Source of the DNA: an uncultured Emticicia sp.
Lineage (GTDB): Bacteria > Bacteroidota > Bacteroidia > Cytophagales > Spirosomataceae
Length of the DNA stretch: 64,000 nucleotides
Assembly (NCBI RefSeq): GCF_937903345.1
Contig: NZ_CALCZQ010000061.1
Span: 71,899-135,898, forward strand
Direction of reading: 5' to 3'
Part shown: positions 43,873 to 53,630 of the stretch, piece by piece
How positions within the stretch are numbered: the first letter of the stretch is position 1
Layout of the letters: the number at the start of each line of letters is the position of its first letter
Made by a program: the position numbers and the translations under genes
The notes under the pieces: generated by a model
Told to the model about the DNA's origin: nothing
Database searches by the model: none
What the model saw: only the letters and a program-made list of their open reading frames with translations

Positions 43873-45846
43873 ATGGCAGAAAATCAAGAAGGAATTGAGC
43901 CTCAGAAGTCAAGAGCAGATTATGGTGCTGAGAACATTCAGGTACTTGAGGGCTTAGAGGCAGTAAGAAAACGTCCAGCCATGTACATTGGTGATATTGG
44001 TATAAAAGGTCTTCATCACCTAATTTGGGAGGTTGTAGATAACTCAATAGATGAAGCCCTTGCAGGACATTGCGACACAATTCACGTAACAATCAACGAG
44101 GATAATTCTGTAACAGTAAAAGATAATGGCCGTGGGATTCCAACGGGAATGATGGCAAAGGAGAAAAAATCCGCTTTAGAGGTCGTTATGACAGTGCTTC
44201 ATGCTGGTGGTAAATTTGATAAAGATACTTACAAAGTTTCGGGAGGTTTGCACGGTGTAGGCGTTTCCTGCGTTAATGCACTTTCAATTGCATTTAGAGT
44301 CGAAGTTCACAGAGAAGGAAAGGTTTTTGAACAAGAGTACAGTATCGGAAAGCCACTTTATCCAGTACGTGAAATCGGAACAGCTGACGATACTGGAACA
44401 CAAGTAACTTTCAAGCCAGATGATACAATTTTTACCGTATCCGAATATAAATACGAAACTGTTGCGAATCGTTTGCGTGAATTATCTTTCTTGAATAAAG
44501 GAATCACTTTGATTTTGAAGGATTTACGTGAAATCGACGAAAAAGGTGAGCCCTTAACTGATATATTTAAATCGGAAGGTGGTTTAGCAGAATTTGTTTC
44601 GTATATAGATGCAGGACGTGAGCGTTTGATTCCTGAACCAATGTTTATGGAAGGAATCAAAGATGGCGTTCCTGTTGATGTTGCGATGCTTTATAATACT
44701 GGCTACAGCGAAAACGTATCTTCGTTTGTAAACAATATTAATACCCACGAAGGCGGAACGCACGTTTCGGGTTTCCGTATGGCATTGACTCGGACTTTGA
44801 AAAACTACGCCGAGAAATCGGGCATTTTGGCTAAAGAAAAAATTGAAATTAGTGGTGATGACTTCCGTGAAGGATTAACAGCTGTAATATCTGTAAAAGT
44901 ACAGGAACCACAATTTGAAGGACAAACCAAAACCAAATTGGGTAACAGTGAAGTAACAACAGCCGTGAGTTCGTGTGTAGCTCAAATGCTTGAAAATTAC
45001 TTAGAAGAGCATCCAAAAGAGGCTCGAATCATTGTTGACAAGGTGATTTTGGCAGCTAAAGCACGTATTGCCGCTAAAAAGGCACGTGAAATGGTGCAAC
45101 GCAAGAACGTTTTGGTAGGAAGTGGACTTCCAGGAAAACTGGCTGACTGCTCAGAATCTGACCCAACAATTTGTGAAGTTTACTTAGTTGAGGGAGACTC
45201 GGCGGGTGGATCGGCAAAACAAGGTCGTAACCGTGCTTTCCAAGCTATTTTACCTTTACGTGGTAAAATTCTAAACGTTGAGAAAGCTCAAGAATTCAGA
45301 ATTTATGAAAACGAAGAGATAAAAAACATGTTTACGGCATTGGGTGTGCAAATCGGCCGTGAGGGCGATGAGCGTGCTTTGAATACTGATAAACTCCGCT
45401 ATCATAAAATCATTATTATGACCGATGCTGATATTGATGGTAGCCACATAAGAACTTTGATTCTGACGTTCTTCTACCGTTATATGAAAGAATTGATTGA
45501 TAGAGGTTTTATTTACATTGCTCAACCACCTTTATATTTGGTAAAGAAAGGTAAAGAAGAAGAATATTGCTGGACAGAAGAACAACGTGAAATTGCAGTA
45601 AAACGTTTAGCAGCAGGCGGAAAGGAAGAAAATGTGGGTATTCAACGTTACAAAGGTTTGGGAGAAATGAACCCAGAACAACTTTGGGAAACAACCATGC
45701 GACCAGACAAACGTACATTGAAGCAAGTAACCATCGAATCGGCTGTTGAGGCTGACCACCTTTTTGCAATGTTGATGGGTGATGAAGTTGCCCCTCGCCG
45801 TGATTTCATCGAGCGTAATGCCAAATATGCGAAGATTGATATTTAA
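43873..45846 (+). CDS. gyrB: DNA gyrase subunit B
   Basis: 657 residues. GHKL ATPase motifs EVVDNSIDEALAGHC, DNGRGIP and GGLHGVGVSCVNALS. Transducer domain, then TOPRIM with EGDSAGGSAKQGRNR (about 430-445) and DADIDGSHI. C-terminal YKGLGEMNPEQLWETTM. With GyrA (not in the window) it introduces negative supercoils using ATP. Monocistronic, ended by a long hairpin. Confidence 0.96.
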   Translation: MAENQEGIEPQKSRADYGAENIQVLEGLEAVRKRPAMYIGDIGIKGLHHLIWEVVDNSIDEALAGHCDTIHVTINEDNSVTVKDNGRGIPTGMMAKEKKSALEVVMTVLHAGGKFDKDTYKVSGGLHGVGVSCVNALSIAFRVEVHREGKVFEQEYSIGKPLYPVREIGTADDTGTQVTFKPDDTIFTVSEYKYETVANRLRELSFLNKGITLILKDLREIDEKGEPLTDIFKSEGGLAEFVSYIDAGRERLIPEPMFMEGIKDGVPVDVAMLYNTGYSENVSSFVNNINTHEGGTHVSGFRMALTRTLKNYAEKSGILAKEKIEISGDDFREGLTAVISVKVQEPQFEGQTKTKLGNSEVTTAVSSCVAQMLENYLEEHPKEARIIVDKVILAAKARIAAKKAREMVQRKNVLVGSGLPGKLADCSESDPTICEVYLVEGDSAGGSAKQGRNRAFQAILPLRGKILNVEKAQEFRIYENEEIKNMFTALGVQIGREGDERALNTDKLRYHKIIIMTDADIDGSHIRTLILTFFYRYMKELIDRGFIYIAQPPLYLVKKGKEEEYCWTEEQREIAVKRLAAGGKEENVGIQRYKGLGEMNPEQLWETTMRPDKRTLKQVTIESAVEADHLFAMLMGDEVAPRRDFIERNAKYAKIDI

Positions 45847-45916
45847 TCAGTCAACGATTTTCAGACAATAATCAACCGAAATAAATATTTAGCTTTTATT
45901 TCATTGTGAATATTTT

Positions 45917-45962
45917 AAAGGCAGTTATCTTTAGCAATGCTAAAAGTTAGCTGCCTTTTTTT
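45917..45962 (+). terminator. gyrB terminator
   Basis: An 11-bp outer stem (45917-45927 with 45948-45958, one G-T) encloses an inner CTTTAGC/GCTAAAAG stem and is followed by a T run. Confidence 0.85.
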
Positions 45963-45986
45963 AAACTCTAAACCTTCATCCTAACT

Positions 45987-46520
45987 ATGAAAAAACTGTT
46001 TATTCTTTCTTTATTATGTCTTTCGGGAAGCTTGACTTTCGCTCAGAAAAAAATATACCCACTTATCAAAAGTGGTGGCGGAATGTTTGAAGTGCCAGAA
46101 GCTACGCCTGTGGTTGATAAAAAAATGCAGTACAAAATTATCGTTGATTTGTCGAAAGCTTCGGATAAGCCAGATTCCGTAAATTCGGCATTGGATAAAC
46201 TGGCTCGATTGTTAAATGCTCATATTGAAGCAGGTGTGCCAAAAGAAAATTTATCAGTTATCGGTGTAATCCATTTTTTGGGAACTCCAATCATTTTGGA
46301 AGATGAAGCCTACAAAAAAAAGTTTGGCATGGCAAATCCGAATACTGCTTTAATTAATGAATTGGGTAAAAATGGCGTGCGTTTTTATGTATGTGGACAA
46401 TCGCTTAGAGCAAGAAAATTAGTAGATGAAAAACGTAATGAACATATAAAAGTAGCTCAATCGGCATTAATAACTTTCAGCACTTTTCAGAATATGGGAT
46501 ATGCTCTGCTATTGCCGTAA
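45987..46520 (+). CDS. Exported DsrE-like protein
   Basis: 177 residues with a signal peptide 1-19 (LSGSLTFAQ). The body resembles periplasmic DsrE/DsrF-like proteins: KIIVDLSKASDKPDSVNSAL, LIDHF-like SVIGVIHFLGTPIILEDEAY, and the Cys-containing strand GVRFYVCGQSLRARKLVDEK. DsrE-like proteins bind sulfur on a conserved Cys; the Cys here is compatible but activity is not shown. Confidence 0.75.
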   Translation: MKKLFILSLLCLSGSLTFAQKKIYPLIKSGGGMFEVPEATPVVDKKMQYKIIVDLSKASDKPDSVNSALDKLARLLNAHIEAGVPKENLSVIGVIHFLGTPIILEDEAYKKKFGMANPNTALINELGKNGVRFYVCGQSLRARKLVDEKRNEHIKVAQSALITFSTFQNMGYALLLP

Positions 46521-46537
46521 AGGATAAAATAATTAAA

Positions 46538-46570
46538 TTGAGACGTTGCATGCAACGTCTCAACTATTTT
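46538..46570. terminator. Terminator between convergent DsrE-like and metF genes
   Basis: TTGAGACGTTG at 46538-46548 pairs perfectly with CAACGTCTCAA at 46553-46563 around CATG, followed by CTATTTTT. Confidence 0.8.
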
Positions 46571-46574
46571 TAAA

Positions 46575-47534
46575 TTAAAATATCTGCCTCGCAACGGCCA
46601 TTGTGGTATCTGATTTACTCATTGTATAAAAGTGTAGAGCAGGCACACCAAAATCAATCAATTCTCTGCACTGTTGAATCGACCATTCAATGCCCAATTG
46701 CTTTGCTTGTTTATCGTTTTCGCAGGCTATCACCTCTTTTCTGAATGCCTCAGGCATATCTAAATAGAATAATCTTGGTAAAATATCTAATTGCTTCTTG
46801 GTAGCCAACACTTTCAAACCTGGAATAATTGGAATCGTGATACCTTCTGCACGGCATTTATTGACAAAATCAAAATATTTTTGGTTATCAAAAAACATTT
46901 GAGTTACTACGTAATCAGCCCCTGCTGCAACTTTACGCTTCAAGTTTGCCATATCTTGGTCTAAATCGGTCGCCTCAAAATGCTTTTCAGGATACGCCGC
47001 TACTCCAATACAAAAATCACTGGCATTGAGATATTCGGCATCTTCGTGGAGATATTTGCCATTATTCATATCTTTTATCTGCGAAACCAACTCATTTGCA
47101 AACTGATGTCCATCTTTTTTTGCCTTAAAAGTATCATAAGGTTTGGCAAAATCTCCTCTGAGTGCCAACACATTATCAATTCCTAAATAATTGAGGTCAA
47201 TTAATAAATCTTCATTTTCATCTTTTGTGAATCCTCCACAAAGCAGGTGCGGCACAGGGTCAATTTTAAAACGATGCATAATTGAGGAACAAATACCGAC
47301 TGTACCTGGGCGTTTACGAGTTTTTATTTCCTTGGTGGTTCCATCGGACAATTGTTTAGTGAAATATTCTTCACGGTGAAAAGTAACATCAATAAAAGGA
47401 GGTTTTAGTTCCATCATTGGCTCAATGGCGTTTAATAAAACATTGAGATTTGAGCCCTTGGTTGGCGGAATGATTTCAATCGAAAAAATTGGTTTTCCGT
47501 TATTACTCTTCAAATGTTCAGTTACTTTTGCCAT
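46575..47534 (-). CDS. metF: Methylenetetrahydrofolate reductase
   Basis: 319 residues, full length for MetF. FSIEIIPPTKGSNLN at the start, FIDVTFHREE, LNYLGIDNVLALRGD (flavin site, about 110-124), YVVTQMFFDNQKYFDFV and PIIPGLKVLATKKQL. It reduces 5,10-methylene-THF to 5-methyl-THF for methionine synthesis. No other methionine gene is nearby. Confidence 0.95.
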   Translation of the reverse strand: MAKVTEHLKSNNGKPIFSIEIIPPTKGSNLNVLLNAIEPMMELKPPFIDVTFHREEYFTKQLSDGTTKEIKTRKRPGTVGICSSIMHRFKIDPVPHLLCGGFTKDENEDLLIDLNYLGIDNVLALRGDFAKPYDTFKAKKDGHQFANELVSQIKDMNNGKYLHEDAEYLNASDFCIGVAAYPEKHFEATDLDQDMANLKRKVAAGADYVVTQMFFDNQKYFDFVNKCRAEGITIPIIPGLKVLATKKQLDILPRLFYLDMPEAFRKEVIACENDKQAKQLGIEWSIQQCRELIDFGVPALHFYTMSKSDTTMAVARQIF

Positions 47535-47672
47535 TTTCTAAAATATGATTTTTATCCTTATTTTTTAGCAAAAATAGATATATTATTTATCAAAACAAAT
47601 ATTATTAGTTATTTTATCTAATATTTTAGACTTATGTAGTTATATTATTTTTACGTTTAATATATAAATAAT

Positions 47673-48956
47673 TCAAAAACTAATCAACCTATGCTGCCCG
47701 AAACGCTCATAAGCAGACCTACAGAGTTCTTCCTGGTAGTCAGGATGAGCAATTCTGATTAGCTCCCTGGCTCTTTCTACTAAATTTTTACCGAATAAAT
47801 TTGCTATACCAAACTCAGTTACAACATAGTGAACATTCGCACGAGTCGTTACTACACCTGCCCCTTCTTTCAAATGTGAAACTATTTTTGACATACCTTT
47901 TGAAGTTGCATTTAAGGCAATTATTGGCTTACCTCCCTCTGATAATTCCGCACCTCTGATAAAATCCATTTGTCCGCCTACACCCGAATACATATTATAG
48001 CCAATACTATCGGCACAAACTTGGCCAGTAATATCTATTTCGATTGCACTATTGATGGCCGTAACCTTGGTGTTTTGTCTGATAATCGAAGTATCATTTA
48101 CATAATCAACCCGCCTCATAGTCACGAGTGGATTGTCATCAACAAAGTCATAGAGTTTTCGTGAACCACACATAAAAGTAGCAACGATTTTTCCTTGATT
48201 AATTTTTTTATATTTTCCGGTAATAATCCCTTTTTCTACCAAAGGAATGATTCCATCCGAAAACATTTCGGTATGAATACCTAAATCTTTATGATTTCCG
48301 AGAGCTGCCAAAACGGCATTCGGAATACTGCCAATTCCCATTTGAAGCGTTGCACCATCGTCGACTAAAGAAGCAACAAGGCTACCTATTCTTTTATGTT
48401 CGTCAGTAGGTTCGCCCCATGAAACTTCTTGCAATGGCTCATCAAAAGGCACAAAATAATTAATTCGGTTCGTGTGAATTTGCGAGTCGCCAAGTGTGCG
48501 TGGCATAAATTTATTTATTTGAGCAATAACAATATCTGCCGAGTCAATAGCTGCTAAAGTTGCATCAACCGATGTTCCGAGAGAGCAAAAACCGCTTTTA
48601 TCAGGCACAGAAACTGAAATTAATGCAATATTTAACTTAATAATATTTTGATTAAAAAGTTTAGGGATATCGGAAAGAAAAACTGGAATGTAACTTCCCC
48701 GACCCTCGGCGATGGCTTTACGAGTGTTTTTTGCAATAAAAAAAGCATTAGTATGAAAAACTTCGGCATATTCTGGATTTGTATATGGAGCATCGCCTTC
48801 GGTATGAAGGTGATAAATTTCGATTCCTTTCAAAGAATCGGCACGAGCAACTAAGGCGTTCACTAAATGATGTGGAACCGCCGAAACACTGTGAATAAAG
48901 ATTTTATTGCCTGATTTTACGTTTTCGAGGGCTTTTTGAGCAGTTGTGATTAGCAT
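47673..48956 (-). CDS. Acetyl-CoA hydrolase/transferase family protein
   Basis: 427 residues from the Met at 48956 (MLITTAQKALENVKSGNKIF); the upstream 12-codon extension is Lys-rich and unlike the family. GGTATLQMGIGSIPNAVLAAL-type core is seen as DGATLQMGIGSIPNAVLAAL, the likely catalytic Glu in GIHTEMFSDG, and the C-terminal VHYVVTEFGIANLFGKNL. It moves CoA between acids such as acetate, butyrate or 4-hydroxybutyrate; the exact pair is not determined. Confidence 0.88.
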   Translation of the reverse strand: MLITTAQKALENVKSGNKIFIHSVSAVPHHLVNALVARADSLKGIEIYHLHTEGDAPYTNPEYAEVFHTNAFFIAKNTRKAIAEGRGSYIPVFLSDIPKLFNQNIIKLNIALISVSVPDKSGFCSLGTSVDATLAAIDSADIVIAQINKFMPRTLGDSQIHTNRINYFVPFDEPLQEVSWGEPTDEHKRIGSLVASLVDDGATLQMGIGSIPNAVLAALGNHKDLGIHTEMFSDGIIPLVEKGIITGKYKKINQGKIVATFMCGSRKLYDFVDDNPLVTMRRVDYVNDTSIIRQNTKVTAINSAIEIDITGQVCADSIGYNMYSGVGGQMDFIRGAELSEGGKPIIALNATSKGMSKIVSHLKEGAGVVTTRANVHYVVTEFGIANLFGKNLVERARELIRIAHPDYQEELCRSAYERFGQHRLISF

Positions 48957-49163
48957 ATATTTTGTTTTTTTGTTCAAAAAAAGGCTTTTCATTCTACAAA
49001 AGACATGACTACTATCATATTTTTTTTATTCAAAAAAAAGCCATTATTTTATCATTAAATCAAAAAAATAAATATAAATATAATTATATTTATCGAAGTA
49101 AACTATTTAAGCAGCATTGACGTTTAGGGTTTAGAATCACTTATAAACATCCATTATCTATTT

Positions 49164-49523
49164 ATGAAAAAACTTTCATTATTATTAATTTTAGGCATAT
49201 TTGCCTTTAGTTTTGAGGTTTCAGCTCAAACTACATCCAACACTGCAGCGATTGATACTGTTGCAGCCAAAATTTATGTTGGTAAATATAAGATAAAAGA
49301 AGGGCCATTTGAGGAATTAATCGTAAGTATCCAAGGGGGTAAACTATTTGGCGAGGCGGTTGGTCAAGGTTCAGCTGTACTTGCATCAACTAAGGAAGCT
49401 GATATTTTCGAAGTTGTTGGCTATGACGGTAAAATTGAGTTCGTAAGAAATGACCAAAAAGTAATTATAAAGGCTAAACTTACGATTCAAGGAAATATCA
49501 TTGAGGCTGAAAAACAGCCCTAA
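49164..49523 (+). CDS. Small secreted protein, DUF3471-like
   Basis: 119 residues. Signal peptide 1-21 (ending FEVSAQ). A small beta domain resembles DUF3471 tails: YVGKYKIKEGPFEELIVSIQ, then KLFGEAVGQGSAVLAS and EFVRNDQKVIIKAKL. Such domains usually follow a serine hydrolase, but here one stands alone. Function unknown. Confidence 0.65.
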   Translation: MKKLSLLLILGIFAFSFEVSAQTTSNTAAIDTVAAKIYVGKYKIKEGPFEELIVSIQGGKLFGEAVGQGSAVLASTKEADIFEVVGYDGKIEFVRNDQKVIIKAKLTIQGNIIEAEKQP

Positions 49524-49538
49524 ATGAAAAATTTGTAT

Positions 49539-49574
49539 AAAAAAAGCTCCAATCATTAGTTTGGAGCTTTTTTT
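49539..49574. terminator. Bidirectional terminator between the DUF3471-like gene and rodA
   Basis: AAAAAAAGCTCCAA (49539-49552) pairs with TTGGAGCTTTTTTT (49561-49574). Confidence 0.88.
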
Positions 49575-49595
49575 ATGAGAATAAATCAATTGTTT

Positions 49596-50873
49596 TTACA
49601 CTTTATAACTTCGGTGAGCATCTAATTTCAAAAATATAAACAACAAAATAGTAAATGACCAAAGCGACGAACCGCCATAACTCAAGAATGGTAAAGGAAT
49701 TCCAATTACAGGCATTAATCCAATTGTCATACCAATATTAACTAATAGGTGAAAAAACAAGATGGAAGCGACACAATAACCATAAATTCTCGAGAATTTA
49801 CTACGTTGTTTTTCAGCCAAATTGATGATTCTATTCAATAAAGCCGCAAATATTAAAATCACAATTACGGAACCGAGAAAGCCCCATTCTTCGCCGACAG
49901 TACAGAATATAAAGTCCGTTGATTGTTCAGGCACGAAGTCGAATTTGGTTTGTGTTCCTTGCAAATATCCTTTTCCGATGATTCCTCCAGAACTAATTGC
50001 AACCCTTGATTGTGTAACATTCCAACCAGCCCCAAGTGGATCAGAGTCCGGATTTACGAGTACTTGAATACGTTTTTGTTGGTGAGGCTGAAGCACATTA
50101 GTTGTAAAAAATTTCACCCCAAATACGAATGCCGATGCAATGACAAACACTCCACCGAGACGAGTAAGGTTTTGGCTAGTACGCTCATAACGTTTTAAAA
50201 ATATATACCAAAACAAACCACAAGCCACTGCCAAACCTGCCACAACATAAAATTTGTTAAAGAATAACACTAATACAAAAAGAATTGCCAAAGCAATACC
50301 TAGAGCAGGATAAATTCCTGGCAGCCCTTCGCGGTAAAAGACCGCAATAAAAGCTGCAAAAGTTAAAGCCGAACCTGTTTCTTTCTGCAAAATAATAATT
50401 ATGGGTGGCACAAAAACCAATAAGCCTGCTACGACCGCATCTCGAACTTTAGAGATATTAACCCCTTGTGTACTTAGAAACCTTGACAATGCCAAAGCGG
50501 TAAAAATTTTAGAGAATTCGGCCGGTTGTAACGAAAAAGTGCTGCCCAATTTTATCCAAGACCTTGAGCCTTTGATTTCTGTTGCCAAGAATATGGTTGC
50601 AATTAATAAAAGAATTATAAAACCATAAAATATAAAAGCAAAAGAATCGTAAACTTTGTAATCAACAAATAGAATGATAAGTATCAATACGAATGTTGAT
50701 GAAATAAAAAGCAACTGTTTCCCTGCATTGTGCGAAGTAGAAAAAATAACAATCGGGCTTTCGGGGTTATATACGGCTGCATAAATGTTTAGCCAACCAA
50801 AAAACACGAGTGCTGCATAAAGCCAAACTGTTGTCCAGTCAATCCCTTCTCGAATATCAATATCACGTGCCAT
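49596..50873 (-). CDS. rodA: RodA peptidoglycan glycosyltransferase (SEDS family)
   Basis: 425 residues with about ten transmembrane helices. SEDS motifs: SWIKLGSTFSLQPAEFSKIF (about 110-130), KETGSALTFAAF, EQSTDFIFCTVGEEWGFLGS and MPVIGIPLPFLSYGGSSLW. It polymerises glycan strands for side-wall growth together with a class B PBP. It starts one base after the PBP2 stop, which fixes the partner as PBP2/elongasome rather than FtsW/FtsI. Confidence 0.95.
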   Translation of the reverse strand: MARDIDIREGIDWTTVWLYAALVFFGWLNIYAAVYNPESPIVIFSTSHNAGKQLLFISSTFVLILIILFVDYKVYDSFAFIFYGFIILLLIATIFLATEIKGSRSWIKLGSTFSLQPAEFSKIFTALALSRFLSTQGVNISKVRDAVVAGLLVFVPPIIIILQKETGSALTFAAFIAVFYREGLPGIYPALGIALAILFVLVLFFNKFYVVAGLAVACGLFWYIFLKRYERTSQNLTRLGGVFVIASAFVFGVKFFTTNVLQPHQQKRIQVLVNPDSDPLGAGWNVTQSRVAISSGGIIGKGYLQGTQTKFDFVPEQSTDFIFCTVGEEWGFLGSVIVILIFAALLNRIINLAEKQRSKFSRIYGYCVASILFFHLLVNIGMTIGLMPVIGIPLPFLSYGGSSLWSFTILLFIFLKLDAHRSYKV

Positions 50874-50874
50874 A

Positions 50875-52851
50875 CTATTTGGTTTTATTAAATTTTTCTA
50901 CCTTTGGTTTAACAAATGTTGTTTTAATAGACTTTTCTGAATCTTTTTTAGGTTTGACAGGAACCTCATTAGCAGGCTTAGTTGTTGACTCTGGCGTAAA
51001 AACTGGTATAGACTTTGCGGCACCCCCAGCAGCCATTGCCTCTACGGTTCTGATACTTAAATTCAACATACGCTCTTTGATAGCTGTACGCTCAATTTTT
51101 CGTTTCAAATATTTTTCAATCATCAAGGTTGCAATTGGTGCAGCAACCGAACCACCAAAACCTGCATTTTGAACCATTACAGCAATCGCAATCTTAGGGT
51201 TGTAACGCGGAGCGAAAGCAATAAAAATTGAATTATCTTTTCCTTTTTTATTTTGCGAAGTACCTGTTTTACCGCAAATAGAAATACCTTCAACGATACC
51301 AGCACCACCGCCAACAGTTCCATGTTCAACTGCATCTTGCATACCACCAATAATTGCCTCAAAATGACGAGTTTCAATGTCAGTGCGATGCACTTGTCGG
51401 TGTTCAGGCAGCACACCTTTTCCATTCTGACCAATTCCACGAACCAAATGTGGTGTTACCCAATAACCTCTGTTGGCGATTGTTGCTGCCAAATTGGCCA
51501 TTTTAAGCATATTCACCGAAATTTCACCTTCACCTATACTTAATGAATAGATATTTGAGAATTTCCATTGCTGTGAACCATAACGCTTGTTATAATATTT
51601 TACATTTGGCAACAAACCAGATGATTCTGACGGTAAATCAATACCAAGTTTTTGTCCATAGCCAAATTTTTCGACCATATCATGCCATTTAGAAAGCATA
51701 ATCGGAGCAGCCTTAAATGGATTAGTTTCAGGGGTTGCTGACATTGTTTTTTTGAAAACCTGATAAAAATACGGATTACAAGAAAAACGAACAGCATTAT
51801 GCAAATCGCCGGATGGATGACCGTGACATTTCACGGGGGCATTACCACAAACAAAGAAAGTTTCGGGAGTAATAGACCCCAATTGCAAACCAACCAATGA
51901 TTGTACTAGCTTGAAAGTAGAACCTGGTCGAAAAAAGCCAGTAGCTACACGGTCGTTGAGTGGTTTATCAGGATTGCGGTAAAGTTCCTTGAAGTATTTA
52001 CTAAATTGTTTACCAGAAAGCATGTTTGGGTCATAATAGGGGTAAGACCCCATCGCTAAAATTTCGCCAGTTCTTGGTTCAATCGCTACGACGCAACCTG
52101 TTTTTCCTTGAAAAAGGCTGTCAGACAATTTCTGAACTTCTAAATCTACGGTTGTAAAGAGGTTTTTTCCAATTACTGCCAATGTGTCATATTCTCCATC
52201 CGAGTAAGAACCTTTGTTTTCTCCATGCACATTCATCATGGTAAACTTCACTCCTCGCCTACCTCGAAGTTCCATTTCATACTGTTTCTCCAGGCCAGTA
52301 ATACCAATATAATCGCCGCTTCTGTAATATTCTACTTCTTGAGCTTCGTATGACTTTTTACTTATCTCTCCAATATAACCCAAAGCATTAGCCATCGTAC
52401 GTGCAGGATAAGTACGAAAAAACGATAATTCAAACGTAAAACCAGGAAAGCTCACCATTGCATCAGCCACCCGAGCATAATCTTCCTTTGATAGTTGTCT
52501 TAGAAACAAGGTGGAACGATTACGTGAATAACTTTTGGCAATCGTCATTGTACTATCAAAATACGAGCGGGTAATATTGAACAAACGACAAAAAGTTGAC
52601 GTATCCATTTGTTTCACTTTGTAGGGAGTAACATACATGTCATAAACATCTACATTTGCCACTAAAAGCTTACCATTTCTGTCATATATTTGACCTCGAA
52701 GTGGAATCTGAACTTCTTTTTTTAAAGCTCCAGTAGAGCCAATGGTTTGGTAAGTATCATCTATAACTTGAAGGTAAAACAACCTCATTGCATAAATGGT
52801 ACAAACTAAAAAGAAAAAACTAAGAATGATTTGCTTTCTATCTTGGAACAT
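50875..52851 (-). CDS. mrdA: Penicillin-binding protein 2 (elongation transpeptidase)
   Basis: 658 residues. N-terminal anchor (about 7-27), PBP dimer domain with LRGQIYDRNGKLLVAN, and a transpeptidase domain with the nucleophile Ser311 in FRPGSTFK and KTG in GKTGTSQNKKG (about 535). A Pro/Lys-rich tail follows (about 615-658). It cross-links peptidoglycan in the periplasm with RodA. First gene of the pair. Confidence 0.95.
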   Translation of the reverse strand: MFQDRKQIILSFFFLVCTIYAMRLFYLQVIDDTYQTIGSTGALKKEVQIPLRGQIYDRNGKLLVANVDVYDMYVTPYKVKQMDTSTFCRLFNITRSYFDSTMTIAKSYSRNRSTLFLRQLSKEDYARVADAMVSFPGFTFELSFFRTYPARTMANALGYIGEISKKSYEAQEVEYYRSGDYIGITGLEKQYEMELRGRRGVKFTMMNVHGENKGSYSDGEYDTLAVIGKNLFTTVDLEVQKLSDSLFQGKTGCVVAIEPRTGEILAMGSYPYYDPNMLSGKQFSKYFKELYRNPDKPLNDRVATGFFRPGSTFKLVQSLVGLQLGSITPETFFVCGNAPVKCHGHPSGDLHNAVRFSCNPYFYQVFKKTMSATPETNPFKAAPIMLSKWHDMVEKFGYGQKLGIDLPSESSGLLPNVKYYNKRYGSQQWKFSNIYSLSIGEGEISVNMLKMANLAATIANRGYWVTPHLVRGIGQNGKGVLPEHRQVHRTDIETRHFEAIIGGMQDAVEHGTVGGGAGIVEGISICGKTGTSQNKKGKDNSIFIAFAPRYNPKIAIAVMVQNAGFGGSVAAPIATLMIEKYLKRKIERTAIKERMLNLSIRTVEAMAAGGAAKSIPVFTPESTTKPANEVPVKPKKDSEKSIKTTFVKPKVEKFNKTK

Positions 52852-53155
52852 TCTACTAATAAAATCTATAGGGTTTTTGCTAAAGAATTTGTCAAAGGAG
52901 TTTAATTTTTAGCACATATATAATCTTGTGTTTCTAAATTAAGCTAGATACAACTATCTTTTGACTAATAGGTACTAATCATAATAATATACTTTTTTAT
53001 ATCGTCTAACAAAGTTCTTGAAAAATCAACAGATTTCTGCATATATTGCCTAAGAAAATTTGTTTTTTTTGTAAAAAAGTATTTTCCTAAAAAAGATTAA
53101 AATTATTTTAAGTATTTATACGATTTTTACAGGAAAATATAAAGTAATTACTGGA
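52852..53155. other. AT-rich divergent promoter region between mrdA and tsaE
   Basis: About 300 bp with runs of T and A on either side. It must hold promoters for both directions but no full consensus stands out. No gene seen. Confidence 0.45.
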
Positions 53156-53560
53156 ATGTTTTATAATTTGGAAGATTTAGGGCAAATAGCTCAAATGGTA
53201 GTTAAAGCCGCAGGTGGTCGAAATATTTGGATTTTTGAAGGAGAAATGGGGTCTGGAAAAACAACCATGATTAATGCAATTTGTAAGGAATTGGGGGTAT
53301 TGGGGAACATTCAAAGCCCAACTTTTTCGATAGTTAATGAATATTTTTCATCAGCAGGAAAAACCATCTATCATTTTGATTTTTATCGTATTCAAAACGA
53401 AACAGAAGCACTCGATTTTGGTATAGAAGAATACTTTGATTCGGGAAGTATCTGCTTGATCGAATGGGCCGAAAAAGTTGAATCTCTTTTGCCTGATAAC
53501 TGTTTTAAAATAAAAATCGGTTTGATCGGCGATTTAGAGAGAAATATAGAATTTAACTAA
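53156..53560 (+). CDS. tsaE: tRNA threonylcarbamoyladenosine biosynthesis ATPase TsaE
   Basis: 134 residues. P-loop GEMGSGKTTMINAI (about 31-44), the SPTFSIVNEY strand, YHFDFYRI and the Walker B-like CLIEWAEKV. TsaE drives turnover of the TsaBD complex that makes t6A37 in ANN-decoding tRNAs. It is followed 70 nt later by alanine dehydrogenase and may share its transcript. Confidence 0.93.
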   Translation: MFYNLEDLGQIAQMVVKAAGGRNIWIFEGEMGSGKTTMINAICKELGVLGNIQSPTFSIVNEYFSSAGKTIYHFDFYRIQNETEALDFGIEEYFDSGSICLIEWAEKVESLLPDNCFKIKIGLIGDLERNIEFN

Positions 53561-53630
53561 AATACCAGTTTTTAGTGCACAGTTATTATGTTCATCAGCA
53601 AGGTATTTTCCAATAACTAGTAAACAAACA